Shown here piece by piece: positions 25,857 to 33,680 of a DNA stretch of 41,950 nucleotides. A model generated the notes under the pieces. That model had not been told where the DNA came from and searched no databases. It saw only the letters and a list, made by a program, of their open reading frames with translations. The first letter of the stretch is position 1. Each line of letters begins with the position of its first letter. This DNA is from a virus. The DNA is taken from the IMG/VR virus record IMGVR_UViG_3300021197_001686, positions 1 to 41,950 of that record; one strand, given 5' to 3'. A program made the position numbers and the translations under genes.

Positions 25857-26141
25857 TTACTCCAAGCGATCGTAGTAATATTCTAGGATATCTTCTCGCT
25901 TTTCTTCTGGTGACCCCTCAAATGTGTACATGTAAATAGGTGTTTCAGGGCCAATATAAGCGTACCATACGTTGAACTCTAGAAATTCTACCGCATCCTC
26001 GAATGACATGTCTGGATCTGATGCTCGAAGGCAGTTAACCATCGCGTATTTATCGTAGACCACGCGAGGTATGTCGTCAGTGGTTAGTATTCCAACGATG
26101 CAGCTATCAAAGCCATCGGCAAAAATCAATCCTTCACTCAT
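25857..26141 (-). CDS. Conserved small phage protein, unknown function
   Basis: 94 residues, acidic. Pattern MSEGLIFADGFDSCIVGI, RVVYDKYAMVNCL, EDAVEFLEFNVWYAYIG resembles a small protein family recurrent in many phage replication regions with no known role. It is the last gene of the leftward arm and overlaps the phosphoesterase stop by 4 nt. No membrane or catalytic motif. Confidence 0.8.
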   Translation of the reverse strand: MSEGLIFADGFDSCIVGILTTDDIPRVVYDKYAMVNCLRASDPDMSFEDAVEFLEFNVWYAYIGPETPIYMYTFEGSPEEKREDILEYYYDRLE

Positions 26142-26890
26142 GAGATAGTTCTGTTTTCAACGTAGATATTCCCCTTCTTAGTGATGTCAACTAGCGCAAA
26201 ACCGTGCTGCCAGTCATTACGAGGGTGGTAGTTAGGAGTAGGCTCACCCAGGTGCCCTACAACATGACACTGGAGAAGTTTTCCGGCTCCATCACGAGTG
26301 TAAAAGCTCTCAGGTCTATGCAGATGTCCGCAGATGGCGCTTTTCTTCATTTTGTTGAAGAGCTTTCGAGAAGGGTTGACACCCCCAATACCACGCATCT
26401 CGTGACCATGAATAAAGCTCATGTCACCGCAGTGAATGAATCCATTCTCTACCCAGTTTATGTCTTGAGCGTGAAGGTCGAGCAATCTTTCCAAGCGCAA
26501 GTCAGGAAGATCAGCAAATTCACTTGCATTATTTTTAATGTAAGCACCCAGTCTAACCTCATGATTACCTTCGATGTAATGGATTTCAGCGTCCCTGAAG
26601 CTCTCTCGAATGGCAAAAAGCATTTGATTACCAACCTCGATCTCTTTGGAAAAGGATAGTGTCCCCGGGTCGCTAGGATATCGACTAATCCTATGAAAGT
26701 CCATGACATCTCCGAGGAGGATTACGGTATCAACATCCCAAGACTGACCCCAATCTATAGCTTCATCGATAGCCTTTATGTCATGATATGGACAGTGAAG
26801 ATCTGATAAAACCAATACTCTTCGGCCTCTACTCAGGGTGATGTCTGATTTCCGGCGCTTGTAATAGCTTTTAGGTAGGTTCTCAGCCAT
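26138..26890 (-). CDS. Calcineurin-like metallophosphoesterase
   Basis: 250 residues with the full metal-binding motif series: SDLHCPYHD (~30), ILLGDVMDF (~58), IEGNHEVR (~109), SFIHGHEMRG (~159) and CGHLHRPESF (~187). The fold is a dinuclear phosphoesterase; substrates in the superfamily range from DNA ends to cyclic nucleotides and phosphoproteins. Location behind the primase-helicase suggests DNA metabolism, and a host-signal-degrading role is possible but unsupported. It overlaps both neighbours (8 and 4 nt). Confidence 0.92.
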   Translation of the reverse strand: MAENLPKSYYKRRKSDITLSRGRRVLVLSDLHCPYHDIKAIDEAIDWGQSWDVDTVILLGDVMDFHRISRYPSDPGTLSFSKEIEVGNQMLFAIRESFRDAEIHYIEGNHEVRLGAYIKNNASEFADLPDLRLERLLDLHAQDINWVENGFIHCGDMSFIHGHEMRGIGGVNPSRKLFNKMKKSAICGHLHRPESFYTRDGAGKLLQCHVVGHLGEPTPNYHPRNDWQHGFALVDITKKGNIYVENRTIS

Positions 26891-27422
26891 GATAGTCGAT
26901 TCTGTAGTGTTTAAGAATAACCTCTCTCATCCAGCCTCCAGCCGGCAGCCCTAGTGACCTCAACAAGTCATCAACAATTTCTTTCTGATCAGGCTCGTTT
27001 ACGTTGTCATCAAACCATCCGCAAGCTTTTTGAGCAGACCACAGCAACCAAGCCGCCTCTTTTTCGTCTTGAACTGAGCATAGTTCTACATTGCGAGCTG
27101 AGAATTTAGAACGTGCTATATCGTCGAGACGCTCAATCGTGTCTCGGTAACTCTCATTCATGGTTACGGGCGTCCTCATATCGCTTGCCGACTCCCTGAG
27201 TCTTTGAAGAGTTTGATTGACGTGCCAGGGACGACGATCAAAAATATCCCCAATTAGGCTACATGGCAAGTACATGAACTCGCTCAGATAATACTGAATT
27301 GCAGCTCCTTCTGCTCTTGCAAACCACTCGCCGGATTCTACAAAAAGACCGACATATTCCTGCACCAGCTCTTCAGCTTCTTCAGCAGAGAAAAAATGAC
27401 AACTATCGAGGCGCTTTCTCAT
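26883..27422 (-). CDS. Unknown protein with possible helix-turn-helix
   Basis: 179 residues from ATG 27422, which overlaps the preceding stop (TAATG); an upstream in-frame TTG at 27428 is less likely. Mostly helical. Segment PCSLIGDIFDRRPWHVNQTLQRLRE (~52-76) could form a helix-turn-helix, and a Trp-rich EKEAAWLLWSAQKACGWF segment follows at ~120. No family assigned. Confidence 0.75.
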   Translation of the reverse strand: MRKRLDSCHFFSAEEAEELVQEYVGLFVESGEWFARAEGAAIQYYLSEFMYLPCSLIGDIFDRRPWHVNQTLQRLRESASDMRTPVTMNESYRDTIERLDDIARSKFSARNVELCSVQDEKEAAWLLWSAQKACGWFDDNVNEPDQKEIVDDLLRSLGLPAGGWMREVILKHYRIDYHG

Positions 27423-27658
27423 TAGCAAAAATTACCGTCTACACCTCCCCAAGCTGAATGATAACCGTACCCCTCTGTTACTTCCACTACACAAAGACCT
27501 CCTTGTCTCTTGATAGTGTAAGTCAAGAAGCCAAATGACGCCACGAACCTCCCATCTTCTGGATATGCGTCGGCTAAAACACACGCGAGGTCCATCACTT
27601 CTTCTTCCTCGATCAGATGATCTTCGAGGTCTAGTAGTATTCTTACTTGTAGGCGCAA
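27422..27658 (-). CDS. Small acidic protein, unknown function
   Basis: 78 residues from a TTG at 27658. No in-frame ATG or GTG exists between the upstream stop and the protein core, and a GAGG sequence lies about 12 nt upstream. Acidic helix LEDHLIEEEEVMDLACVLADAY followed by beta strands (VASFGFLTYTIKRQGGLCVVEV). It was preferred over an ATG-started frame in the same place (27432-27701) because that frame reads as an Arg/Ser-rich shadow and lacks the stop/start coupling to the next gene. Confidence 0.55.
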   Translation of the reverse strand: MRLQVRILLDLEDHLIEEEEVMDLACVLADAYPEDGRFVASFGFLTYTIKRQGGLCVVEVTEGYGYHSAWGGVDGNFC

Positions 27659-27711
27659 AACTTGTTTGTTGCCTCAAGTTATATATTGACTTCGTGAGCA
27701 TGGCTATATCC

Positions 27712-29178
27712 TCACATCTTTAATGAACGACGCAATGTCAATAACTTCAAGTCCTTAACGAAAAAAGTGTAGCTGTGCTTCCCGCCATGACACCCCTGCT
27801 CTTCCATATTTAGAGCGCGTAGTCGGCCTTTGAATCTCCTGATAGACCAAGTGTTGTACCCGTTTTTTGCGCAGTAAGTCTTAAAGCTGTCGTGCAAATC
27901 ATCTTGATGCACGACCACAGTATTTCGGTGCAGCAAATCGGTCGAGAGGCCGGTGTCTTCGAGCCAACTGAGGAATGGATCGCCCTCTACTTTAAGACGC
28001 TGTAGTTCTCTCTCTATCACCTCTGGTCGCTCTAGCTTACCATCTCCTCTCTTCGCCTCAGAAAGCAACGCGATGCCTAAGCTGATTCCTATACCTCCCC
28101 TGGCATCATCTGTCGATAGCTTCTCATGAAGATTAATGTCGCGTTTTTTCAGATCCTTGGCTGTCCTAAAATTGACAATGTCAAAACGTCGAGCAACACC
28201 GGGGTCACTAAGTACATAGCTCAGACCCATTTCGTTTGAGGCAACTACAAGACTAGCCCGTGGCCTAATTTCAATGGGTTCACTGTACAGTTTTCTCGCA
28301 ATGATCGGCTCTTTTGACACGATCATCTTTAACGCATCCTTGTCACCAATTTTTTCACTAGCATCAGCACTTACGCATAGGGTGGCATGAGCGAGCTTCA
28401 TGCGGTGCCGGCTGTCATCTTTAGTTATCTGCGCAAGATTGTCTGTACGCATCACGTTTTGAAAACCAATGCACCCGGCTATAGCTTCAATCATCGTGCT
28501 CTTTCCTGCCCCCGCAGCGCCAATAAGCAAAAGAATTTTTTGAGCATTGAAGGGATCGCCGGCAATAGCGTTCGCGAACATTGCGAGAACATATTGTCGA
28601 CTGTCGTCGTCAGGAATAGCTTCTTTCATAAAGGAATCCCAGACCTCAGATCGTTCACCCTTCTGCCATTGAGCGGGGATACAATAGGTCGTCAGGTCTT
28701 CCGGCTTATGTCCTTGACGAAAAGCTTCCTTGCTTCCGCTGATGGTAAGTACGCCATCAATAAAATTGATACCTCGCACCCCACATTCATAACCAAAAAC
28801 TGCGTCCGGTTTAGCGCTTGAAGCAAATGAGCGCTCAAATTCACGGGTAAAGTCACTTGTAAGGATAGATGGCTTGAGAAGTCCAGCACCAAGGGCAAAG
28901 GCTTTCACGACCTTAGACTTCTGAGCGTCTGTAATAGGCTCATAGTGGGTGCCGCACCAAATACTTGTAAGACCACCAATATCTAAGACCGGAGTTCCAC
29001 AAGCCTGGCTTAACGACGGGATGGCTATACCGAGCATAGCCGCAGCGCTTTTGGCGCTGCATTTATCAGGATCGTAGGGCACCTCTACAATCTCGCTTAT
29101 CTTCTCAGGAGTTACAACATTTTCAGCAACGGCGCACAGAGACTGTACACTGGCATTAACTGTTGTTCCTGTTCTCAT
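27712..29178 (-). CDS. Primase/helicase of the P4-D5 type (SF3-like ATPase)
   Basis: 488 residues from ATG 29178; a TTG at 29199 is in frame but less likely. Residues ~150-235 resemble the D5_N domain (YCIPAQWQKGERSEVWDSFM, YVLAMFANAIAGD). Walker A GAAGAGKST (~226-234), Walker B-like LAHATLCVSADA, sensor-like SLVVASNEMG and Arg finger region VARRFDIVNF follow. The C-terminus has a winged-helix-like DLHDSFKTYCAKNG segment. No prim-pol domain is visible in the N-terminal ~145 residues, so helicase is certain and priming is not. It is the main replication enzyme recognised here. Start overlaps the preceding gene by 23 nt. Confidence 0.9.
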   Translation of the reverse strand: MRTGTTVNASVQSLCAVAENVVTPEKISEIVEVPYDPDKCSAKSAAAMLGIAIPSLSQACGTPVLDIGGLTSIWCGTHYEPITDAQKSKVVKAFALGAGLLKPSILTSDFTREFERSFASSAKPDAVFGYECGVRGINFIDGVLTISGSKEAFRQGHKPEDLTTYCIPAQWQKGERSEVWDSFMKEAIPDDDSRQYVLAMFANAIAGDPFNAQKILLLIGAAGAGKSTMIEAIAGCIGFQNVMRTDNLAQITKDDSRHRMKLAHATLCVSADASEKIGDKDALKMIVSKEPIIARKLYSEPIEIRPRASLVVASNEMGLSYVLSDPGVARRFDIVNFRTAKDLKKRDINLHEKLSTDDARGGIGISLGIALLSEAKRGDGKLERPEVIERELQRLKVEGDPFLSWLEDTGLSTDLLHRNTVVVHQDDLHDSFKTYCAKNGYNTWSIRRFKGRLRALNMEEQGCHGGKHSYTFFVKDLKLLTLRRSLKM

Positions 29179-29545
29179 GAAGGCGTTTCTTGTAGTCAAG
29201 CTCTAATTCATTGAGCTTGTTATTCAGAGCATAGATACAGCCTTCGAGTAGTTCTATGCGCGATACAGGGTCAAACTTTTCCAACATGCCATTGTTGAAA
29301 ACTGATCCGTAATCGTAGCTGACATTGAGACCTTCGTCGTCGATGTCTGTTATTCCAGGCGGATTATCGTAACCCTCGAAATCATCGGTCTCCTTGTACA
29401 CGGTGTAGTAATCTACGTGAGTCTTGAAGATGTCATACACTGATTCCGCGTCACTCTTTCCTTGGGCGTCTTCATCAGCGTTGAAGTACGTGTCAATGGA
29501 CTCCTTGAAGTCCGTCAATAGTTTAATGATTGCTTGCTTCTTCAT
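29156..29545 (-). CDS. Acidic protein, unknown function
   Basis: 129 residues from ATG 29545 (MKKQAIIKLLTDFKESID). Acidic throughout, with a C-terminal coiled-coil-like segment (SRIELLEGCIYALNNKLNELELDYKKRL, cut here by description). It is the first gene behind a leftward terminator and overlaps the helicase start by 23 nt, suggesting co-expression with it. Reading upstream of this ATG would run through the terminator hairpin, so longer starts are unlikely. Confidence 0.78.
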   Translation of the reverse strand: MKKQAIIKLLTDFKESIDTYFNADEDAQGKSDAESVYDIFKTHVDYYTVYKETDDFEGYDNPPGITDIDDEGLNVSYDYGSVFNNGMLEKFDPVSRIELLEGCIYALNNKLNELELDYKKRLHENRNNS

Positions 29546-29550
29546 GTCAA

Positions 29551-29583
29551 AATAAAAAAAGGGCCGACCCCTCAGCCGACCCT
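29551..29583 (-). terminator. Leftward Rho-independent terminator behind the SSB-like gene
   Basis: On the minus strand an imperfect stem GGGTCGGC/GTCGGCCC (29575-29582 with 29561-29568, with G-U pairs) and a 6-nt loop is followed by TTTTTTTATT. It would attenuate transcription entering the helicase block, so ssb-side genes are likely made in excess. Confidence 0.75.
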
Positions 29584-29603
29584 CTGTTAAACCAAAACAA
29601 AAT

Positions 29604-29909
29604 TCAGAACGGCAGGTCGTCGCTTGACCCAATGGTCTCAGGACGCTCCTCCTTTTTCGCTTGCCTACCCTCACCAGCGCCCCAAGCCTTACCGTTACCA
29701 AGGATGGGACCACGAAGACCCTGCTCTCTCATCTCTTTTGGGATGTCTTGAGCGATGAAGTAGTCGTCCCCATAGGGGCTATCGGGAGTGTTGACAAGGC
29801 GAATGGGTAGGTATCGACCCTTTTTACCTTGAATGATGTGAGCTTTATCAATCATATCCAAATTGATGGACGCGTTGATTGCCTTAGGGATGTGGTTGGT
29901 TTCAGACAT
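29604..29909 (-). CDS. SSB-like protein with DDLPF C-terminal tip
   Basis: 101 residues. The protein ends SSDDLPF, very like the acidic tip by which bacterial SSB recruits partner proteins, after a Gly/Lys-rich linker (NGKAWGAGEGRQAKK). The N-terminal ~60 residues are beta-like (NASINLDMIDKAHIIQGKKGRYLPIRLV, then DDYFIAQDIP) and could form a shortened OB fold. It is shorter than a standard SSB, so the call rests on the tip and on location with replication genes. Confidence 0.65.
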   Translation of the reverse strand: MSETNHIPKAINASINLDMIDKAHIIQGKKGRYLPIRLVNTPDSPYGDDYFIAQDIPKEMREQGLRGPILGNGKAWGAGEGRQAKKEERPETIGSSDDLPF

Positions 29910-30197
29910 TTACTTAGTTATTTTTTTAATGAAATCGTTAATTTCCTTTTTGCTCGGGGCATAAAACTGCATGGGATCCTGCTGATTAAGCTGGAGCCTG
30001 GTGACATGATCTTGAATCTCACTTGTGGTCATCTCAATGTCGAAGTCCAGAAGCTCATCAATAGCTTCTTCCTGCTCCTCCTTGGTCAGAGTGCTTGTCC
30101 TAACCAAGCTAGCCGCAAACCGTCGAGAGTTATGACGGACGTTGCTGTAGTCATTCTCAGGGCAAGCGTCAAAAAGTTCTTCAATCCAGTCAGACAT
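29910..30197 (-). CDS. Small helical protein, unknown function
   Basis: 95 residues, acidic N-terminus (DWIEELFDACPENDYS), helical middle (LTKEEQEEAIDELLDFDIEM) and basic end (SKKEINDFIKKITK). Its stop directly abuts the SSB-like start, so it is likely part of the same replication cluster. No known family. Confidence 0.72.
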   Translation of the reverse strand: MSDWIEELFDACPENDYSNVRHNSRRFAASLVRTSTLTKEEQEEAIDELLDFDIEMTTSEIQDHVTRLQLNQQDPMQFYAPSKKEINDFIKKITK

Positions 30198-30321
30198 GGC
30201 GGTTATTTTTCATGTTCTTTATCAGACTCTTGATGAGCCCCTTGAGAAATCCATAAACAAATGCTATCACAAGATAGGCGGTCCAAGCAATACACGCATA
30301 CTTGAGAAGCTTGACTATCAT
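30190..30321 (-). CDS. 43-residue single-pass membrane protein
   Basis: Read as MIVKLLKYACIAWTAYLVIAFV..., a single transmembrane helix flanked by Lys-rich ends (KGLIKSLIKNMKNNRHV). The start overlaps the previous stop by 4 nt (ATGA) and the stop lies 8 nt inside the next gene, so it is coupled on both sides and is probably real despite its size. Role unknown; small membrane proteins in phage early operons often act in membrane attachment or exclusion. Confidence 0.65.
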   Translation of the reverse strand: MIVKLLKYACIAWTAYLVIAFVYGFLKGLIKSLIKNMKNNRHV

Positions 30322-30740
30322 TTTTCAATTTCATCTTCGCCATAAACCCCTAGTTCGTAAAGGTCTGCACTCTTCAGCACAGCCCTTGATAGCGCTCGCT
30401 TCTCAGCCATCGCTACAGGATAGGAGTTTCGACAGTTCTTGGGAGATGCCTCTCCGTAAGTCTCGACAAGTCTTTGCGTCTCCTCCATCTTCCCCGTCTT
30501 CAAGTTGACTTCCTTGCCTATCTGAAGAGCGATCGCCTTGATAACGTAGCTCCCCTTGTCGACACTGCACAGAGAAGTCTCAACTTCGTATTGAACAATT
30601 AAGGCTAGTCCGCGTTGAATTTTCTCAATACCTGTCCTTGTAATAATCACAAATCCCTGAGGAGCCTTGAAAAAGTCGTCCTTGTTCAATCCGTACTTAT
30701 CCGTCAACTCCCGGAACCTTGCTTTTGTGCTATCGTTCAT
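30318..30740 (-). CDS. Conserved phage protein, possible DNA recombination accessory
   Basis: 140 residues. Core motifs GLNKDDFFKAPQGFVIITR, SYVIKAIALQIGK and the highly patterned EASPKNCRNSYPVAMAEKRA followed by LSRAVLKSADLYELGVYGEDE. The MAEKRALSRAVL signature recalls the conserved helix of single-strand annealing (ERF/RecT-like) proteins, but the match is partial. Next to an SSB-like gene a ssDNA role is plausible. The identity stays open. Confidence 0.72.
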   Translation of the reverse strand: MNDSTKARFRELTDKYGLNKDDFFKAPQGFVIITRTGIEKIQRGLALIVQYEVETSLCSVDKGSYVIKAIALQIGKEVNLKTGKMEETQRLVETYGEASPKNCRNSYPVAMAEKRALSRAVLKSADLYELGVYGEDEIEK

Positions 30741-30996
30741 GCTCTATAATGTCTTTAATAAGATTACGCGTGTACTCCACCTCCTTATGATTGTGCCAAA
30801 TAAAGGCGGACATGTGGTCGAGACGCTGTAGAAGCTGATGTATTGCTTTGTCCCCCCGCTTCATCGCAATCATGTTTTCACGAGCAGCTTTAATGCGAAC
30901 ATCGGGCGCAGCAGGGTCAGACTCCAGCCATATCTCTATAGCTGTAGCCCGAGCCCCTAGCTCCAGCGCAATACTGGTGATCTCTACGTTAGTCAC
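30730..30996 (-). CDS. Small helical protein, unknown function
   Basis: 88 residues, start GTG 30996 (the downstream gene uses an ATG inside this one). All-helical prediction: TSIALELGARATAIEIWLES and LLQRLDHMSAFIWHNHKEVEY. The start overlaps the stop of the small membrane protein upstream. No family recognised. Confidence 0.68.
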   Translation of the reverse strand: MTNVEITSIALELGARATAIEIWLESDPAAPDVRIKAARENMIAMKRGDKAIHQLLQRLDHMSAFIWHNHKEVEYTRNLIKDIIEHER

Positions 30997-31162
30997 GACG
31001 CTTTCGACGGTCTCCCGTGATTGCCGTAATCAAGACGTCCAGGTATCCGAAGATCTGATTGTCAGATTCAGTGGGCGTGAGATTCACGATGATTTTTACA
31101 AAGGCCATTGCGCCGATGGCGAGTTCGACCCAGTGGTCGAGAAAAAAATTTGTTGGTTCCAT
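30989..31162 (-). CDS. 57-residue membrane-associated protein
   Basis: Read as MEPTNFFLDHWVELAIGAMA FVKIIVNL..., then TPTESDNQIFGYLDVLITAI and a basic tail TGDRRKRRD (spacing shown only to split the reading). One hydrophobic segment near residues 11-28. A TPT(x)DN motif after a transmembrane segment recurs in small phage proteins of unknown role. Its stop overlaps the next GTG start by 8 nt, supporting it as real. Confidence 0.62.
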   Translation of the reverse strand: MEPTNFFLDHWVELAIGAMAFVKIIVNLTPTESDNQIFGYLDVLITAITGDRRKRRD

Positions 31163-31172
31163 AATTATGGAT

Positions 31173-31508
31173 TTAGTTTTCGTAAATGTTTCCTTCGAGG
31201 TCGTAAAGTACGCGTGTCTCTGAAACCATCCAAGTATCTTTAAGAGAAATTATCAACCCCCATAAAGGACGATAATGACCCTCGATAAAGATAGGCTCAA
31301 TTCGTGACCACATCTTATAGTCCTCACGCAACTCATAATCTGAGGGTATCACCCACGTTAAGCTCTCAGGTATTACACCCATATTGATCATGTCACTATC
31401 ACACTTGAGGTCGATAGGAATGTTGTCATGGTTTCTCCGCCCTTGAATTTTCTCGTAATTCGTGTACACTATGAGGACTAGGAGCAATAAGATTATCAGA
31501 TACCACAT
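31173..31508 (-). CDS. Membrane-anchored protein, paralogue of the 122-residue protein upstream
   Basis: 111 residues from ATG 31508. The N-terminal segment MWYLIILLLLVLIVYTNY is a transmembrane anchor. The remainder shares with the protein at 32186-32554 the order anchor, EP(I/M)F...HYR block (IEPIFIEGHYRPLWG), beta strands and an ending with VLYDLEGNIYEN-type turn. Function unknown. Its first 83 nt overlap the end of the preceding gene in another frame. Confidence 0.7.
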   Translation of the reverse strand: MWYLIILLLLVLIVYTNYEKIQGRRNHDNIPIDLKCDSDMINMGVIPESLTWVIPSDYELREDYKMWSRIEPIFIEGHYRPLWGLIISLKDTWMVSETRVLYDLEGNIYEN

Positions 31509-31797
31509 TATCAAGGGACATTTGTATAAAAATTCGAGACAGCTTAGGGCCGTGAGTATCGTTGCCGCACAAGGCGCACAGGAACTCTATCCGAGCAAGA
31601 GAGTTTTGACACTTGAGCATGTGCTCCCTGTAGAGGTCTGTGTTCTGACCCGAGAACTTGCGCATGAAGAACAAGTGCTTGTGCACCGTCCATATAGATA
31701 GCGCCATCTCTCTATGATGCTTGTAGGTGGTGTCGAGGCTGAGTGACTCAGCTCCCGACCTCTTGATCCATTTGAATACTTCTTGATCCCAGCTCAT
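31426..31797 (-). CDS. Unknown helical protein
   Basis: 123 residues from the ATG overlapping the preceding stop (TGATG, 31797). Begins SWDQEVFKWIKRSGAESLSL; a CQNSLARIEFLCALCGND segment near 75 holds three Cys. The C-terminal ~27 residues are encoded where the next gene already starts, so they may be dispensable. No family recognised. Confidence 0.65.
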   Translation of the reverse strand: MSWDQEVFKWIKRSGAESLSLDTTYKHHREMALSIWTVHKHLFFMRKFSGQNTDLYREHMLKCQNSLARIEFLCALCGNDTHGPKLSRIFIQMSLDNVVSDNLIAPSPHSVHELRENSRAEKP

Positions 31798-32189
31798 CAG
31801 ATTCCAATTTTTTTGCACATGTACTGCCAAATCCCCGTCACATTTATATCGCCTCCTTTCTGATCGAGTTGCTCAATCTTTGCAAGAATCGACCTCTCTG
31901 ATCGACCAAGCTCAGACACGAGCTCGTCGACTGTGTTGCCATTCTTGTACCACATTTGAGTCAAGACTAGCACGTCCCTTGCAGACCAACGACCCTTGCG
32001 ACTCTTGCGGGGCTCGATTGATTGAGGCAAGCCCTGCTTAATTCCCATGCTAAATTTCTTTTGAGCAACCTGAGAAGGCTTTCGATTAAGAGCCTTAGCA
32101 ATGATGTCGTTGCCGAATCCCTGCTTGCTTAGGTGAACGAGAGTGTCAACTTCTGTTGACGAAAACTTTTGGTATTTACGCTTTTTCAT
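31797..32189 (-). CDS. Double helix-turn-helix DNA-binding protein, likely regulator
   Basis: 130 residues with two SANT/GcrA-like DNA-binding units: residues ~8-45 (FSSTEVDTLVHLSKQGF then NDIIAKALNRKPSQVAQKKF) and ~67-105 (RWSARDVLVLTQMWYKNG then VDELVSELGRSERSILAKI), separated by a basic linker IEPRKSRKG. It is the only clear DNA-binding regulator in the leftward arm and so the leading candidate to act on the repeated 16-bp palindromes, though two unlike HTHs in one chain need not bind a palindrome. It overlaps both neighbours. Confidence 0.78.
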   Translation of the reverse strand: MKKRKYQKFSSTEVDTLVHLSKQGFGNDIIAKALNRKPSQVAQKKFSMGIKQGLPQSIEPRKSRKGRWSARDVLVLTQMWYKNGNTVDELVSELGRSERSILAKIEQLDQKGGDINVTGIWQYMCKKIGI

Positions 32190-32554
32190 ACATCATAAAT
32201 TTGCCCGTTCTTGTATACGGGGATTGAAATAAACTTTGTTGGTTTTGAGTCTGCTGTTGTCTTAAATCCTACACGAAGCTGCCAAACATCCTCGCCGTTA
32301 GCGGTAAAGGGGATTACCGTGCACGATAGTCGCCCAGGCACTTGCCTATAATGTTCGTCAAACATAGGCTCTGCTCGCAAGGTATCCCAAAACTTTCGAG
32401 CGGGCTTACCGTCTTCGATAGCATACTTTAACTGCATAAGCTTTGGTGGTATTGGTGTCGGGCTCATCTTATCGTACCTGCTCTTAATAAGAGCAATCAA
32501 TACGCATACGAAGCTACACTGCCAAAGGAACAAAACAATGTCGGTAGTTTTCAT
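32186..32554 (-). CDS. Membrane-anchored protein, unknown function
   Basis: 122 residues. N-terminal anchor TTDIVLFLWQCSFVCVLIALI then a soluble domain with RAEPMFDEHYRQVPG and a terminal IPVYKNGQIYDV turn. It appears distantly paralogous to the 111-residue protein at 31173-31508 with the same architecture. Start overlaps the preceding stop by 4 nt. Confidence 0.72.
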   Translation of the reverse strand: MKTTDIVLFLWQCSFVCVLIALIKSRYDKMSPTPIPPKLMQLKYAIEDGKPARKFWDTLRAEPMFDEHYRQVPGRLSCTVIPFTANGEDVWQLRVGFKTTADSKPTKFISIPVYKNGQIYDV

Positions 32555-33168
32555 ATCATATCGTGTTGAATGTAATCACCCATGTCGGTTCGATTCCTGT
32601 ACGACTGCAACAGCTCTCTTCGTACAGAGGTGCCAAAAATATTGTGTTTAGTTACCTTCCAATAAGTTGCGTACCCCTTATCTAACTGAATAGAAAAGCT
32701 TGACAGGTCTTCATCTTGCACAGACTCCATGTCATCGAATGCCTTGTCGAATGTTTTGTGCCACTTATCAGACAGCCAGTTGTATTCATTGTACTCCTTC
32801 GTGAGCATAGCGTAGTCTGCTAAATGCACTCGTGCATCAACGTAGTGGTTGAGGGCTTGAAGCCTGTGGGTGAAGCTATTGTAAGTAACCCACTCAGGAT
32901 ACACAAACTTCTTTTGGTGCTCGCTGAATAAAACTTGCTCGATATGATGTACGCCCATGACCGTCTTGATTTTTTTGTTGCGACTCAAGAACGCCATCTT
33001 CATAAGGTTACCGTCCTCGACAACCTTTTCCACTTGCTCCAATCCCTTGCTTGAGTACTTTTCTCCAGAAACATGGATGTCGGTGCGAGCGTGACCATAA
33101 GTAGGCCACATTTTGAGAGCTGTGTTTTTACCCCGGTGAGTGGAGTGTGTGCTGAAATATATTGCCAT
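32551..33168 (-). CDS. Unknown protein, first gene of the replication module
   Basis: 205 residues. Begins MAIYFSTHSTHRGKNTALKM; rich in His, Tyr and Trp; several aromatic helices (NEYNWLSDKWHKTFDKAFDD). No motif recognised. Its ATG lies 15 nt downstream of palindrome copy 2, so it opens the long module running to 25857 that includes the helicase and SSB-like genes. Confidence 0.75.
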   Translation of the reverse strand: MAIYFSTHSTHRGKNTALKMWPTYGHARTDIHVSGEKYSSKGLEQVEKVVEDGNLMKMAFLSRNKKIKTVMGVHHIEQVLFSEHQKKFVYPEWVTYNSFTHRLQALNHYVDARVHLADYAMLTKEYNEYNWLSDKWHKTFDKAFDDMESVQDEDLSSFSIQLDKGYATYWKVTKHNIFGTSVRRELLQSYRNRTDMGDYIQHDMI

Positions 33169-33183
33169 TGTGATTTAAGTTTT

Positions 33184-33199
33184 TTCTACCTGAGTAGAA
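33184..33199 (-). repeat. 16-bp palindrome copy 2
   Basis: TTCTACCTGAGTAGAA, directly abutting the TAA of the gene at 33200-33463 and 15 nt before the next leftward ATG (33168). It separates the replication module from the small-gene module upstream. Confidence 0.85.
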
Positions 33200-33463
33200 T
33201 TACTGAGTATGTGATTCGTAGATCTCAATCTCAAGATCAGACTTATCTAGGATGAAGCAGTACAAGTCGCTCCATGCAATGGATACGTCTGGAGAATTTG
33301 GTGTGCGAACAAGAACATCTATTACTTCTACCTCGTCCTCGTCATGAGGTACAAAGTGCGGGTCGCTGCTCTTGCATCCCACATGGTAGTGATAGATCGC
33401 GACAACCTCGTGCTCTCCCGTCTCAGTCGTGTGCTTTTCAATAGTGTATTCATATCGGGTCAT
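33200..33463 (-). CDS. Small acidic protein, unknown function
   Basis: 87 residues. Beta-rich N-terminus (YEYTIEKHTTETGEHEVVAIYHYHVG) and an acidic middle (DEDEVEVIDVLV). Overlaps the previous gene by 14 nt. No family recognised. Confidence 0.68.
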   Translation of the reverse strand: MTRYEYTIEKHTTETGEHEVVAIYHYHVGCKSSDPHFVPHDEDEVEVIDVLVRTPNSPDVSIAWSDLYCFILDKSDLEIEIYESHTQ

Positions 33464-33680
33464 AGCTGTATTCTTTAAGTGGTGTTACTCCGTAATATTT
33501 TACTACCCAGGGCGAGCCCTCTTTCTTTAGCTTACTTGAAAGAGACTCAAGCTGCCTCCATCTTTTTGTGAGGTGCGGAACTCGACAAGTCTTGCTGCCT
33601 ATGTTAAAGTCACGGACCTCTCCTGTTTTCTTATTGACTGCCTCGTAGTGAAACACCCATTCTTTTGCTTTGTAAATCAT
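33450..33680 (-). CDS. Small basic protein, unknown function
   Basis: 76 residues, strongly basic compared with its acidic neighbours (LTKRWRQLESLSSKLKKEG). Begins MIYKAKEWVFHYEAVNKKTGEVR. No motif recognised; overlaps both neighbours. Confidence 0.65.
   Translation of the reverse strand: MIYKAKEWVFHYEAVNKKTGEVRDFNIGSKTCRVPHLTKRWRQLESLSSKLKKEGSPWVVKYYGVTPLKEYSYDPI

Noticed and set aside
27432-27701. 89-codon leftward gene starting at ATG 27701
   Set aside because: Arg/Ser-rich shadow of the 78-residue acidic protein; it lacks the stop/start overlap with the next gene that the 78-residue frame has.
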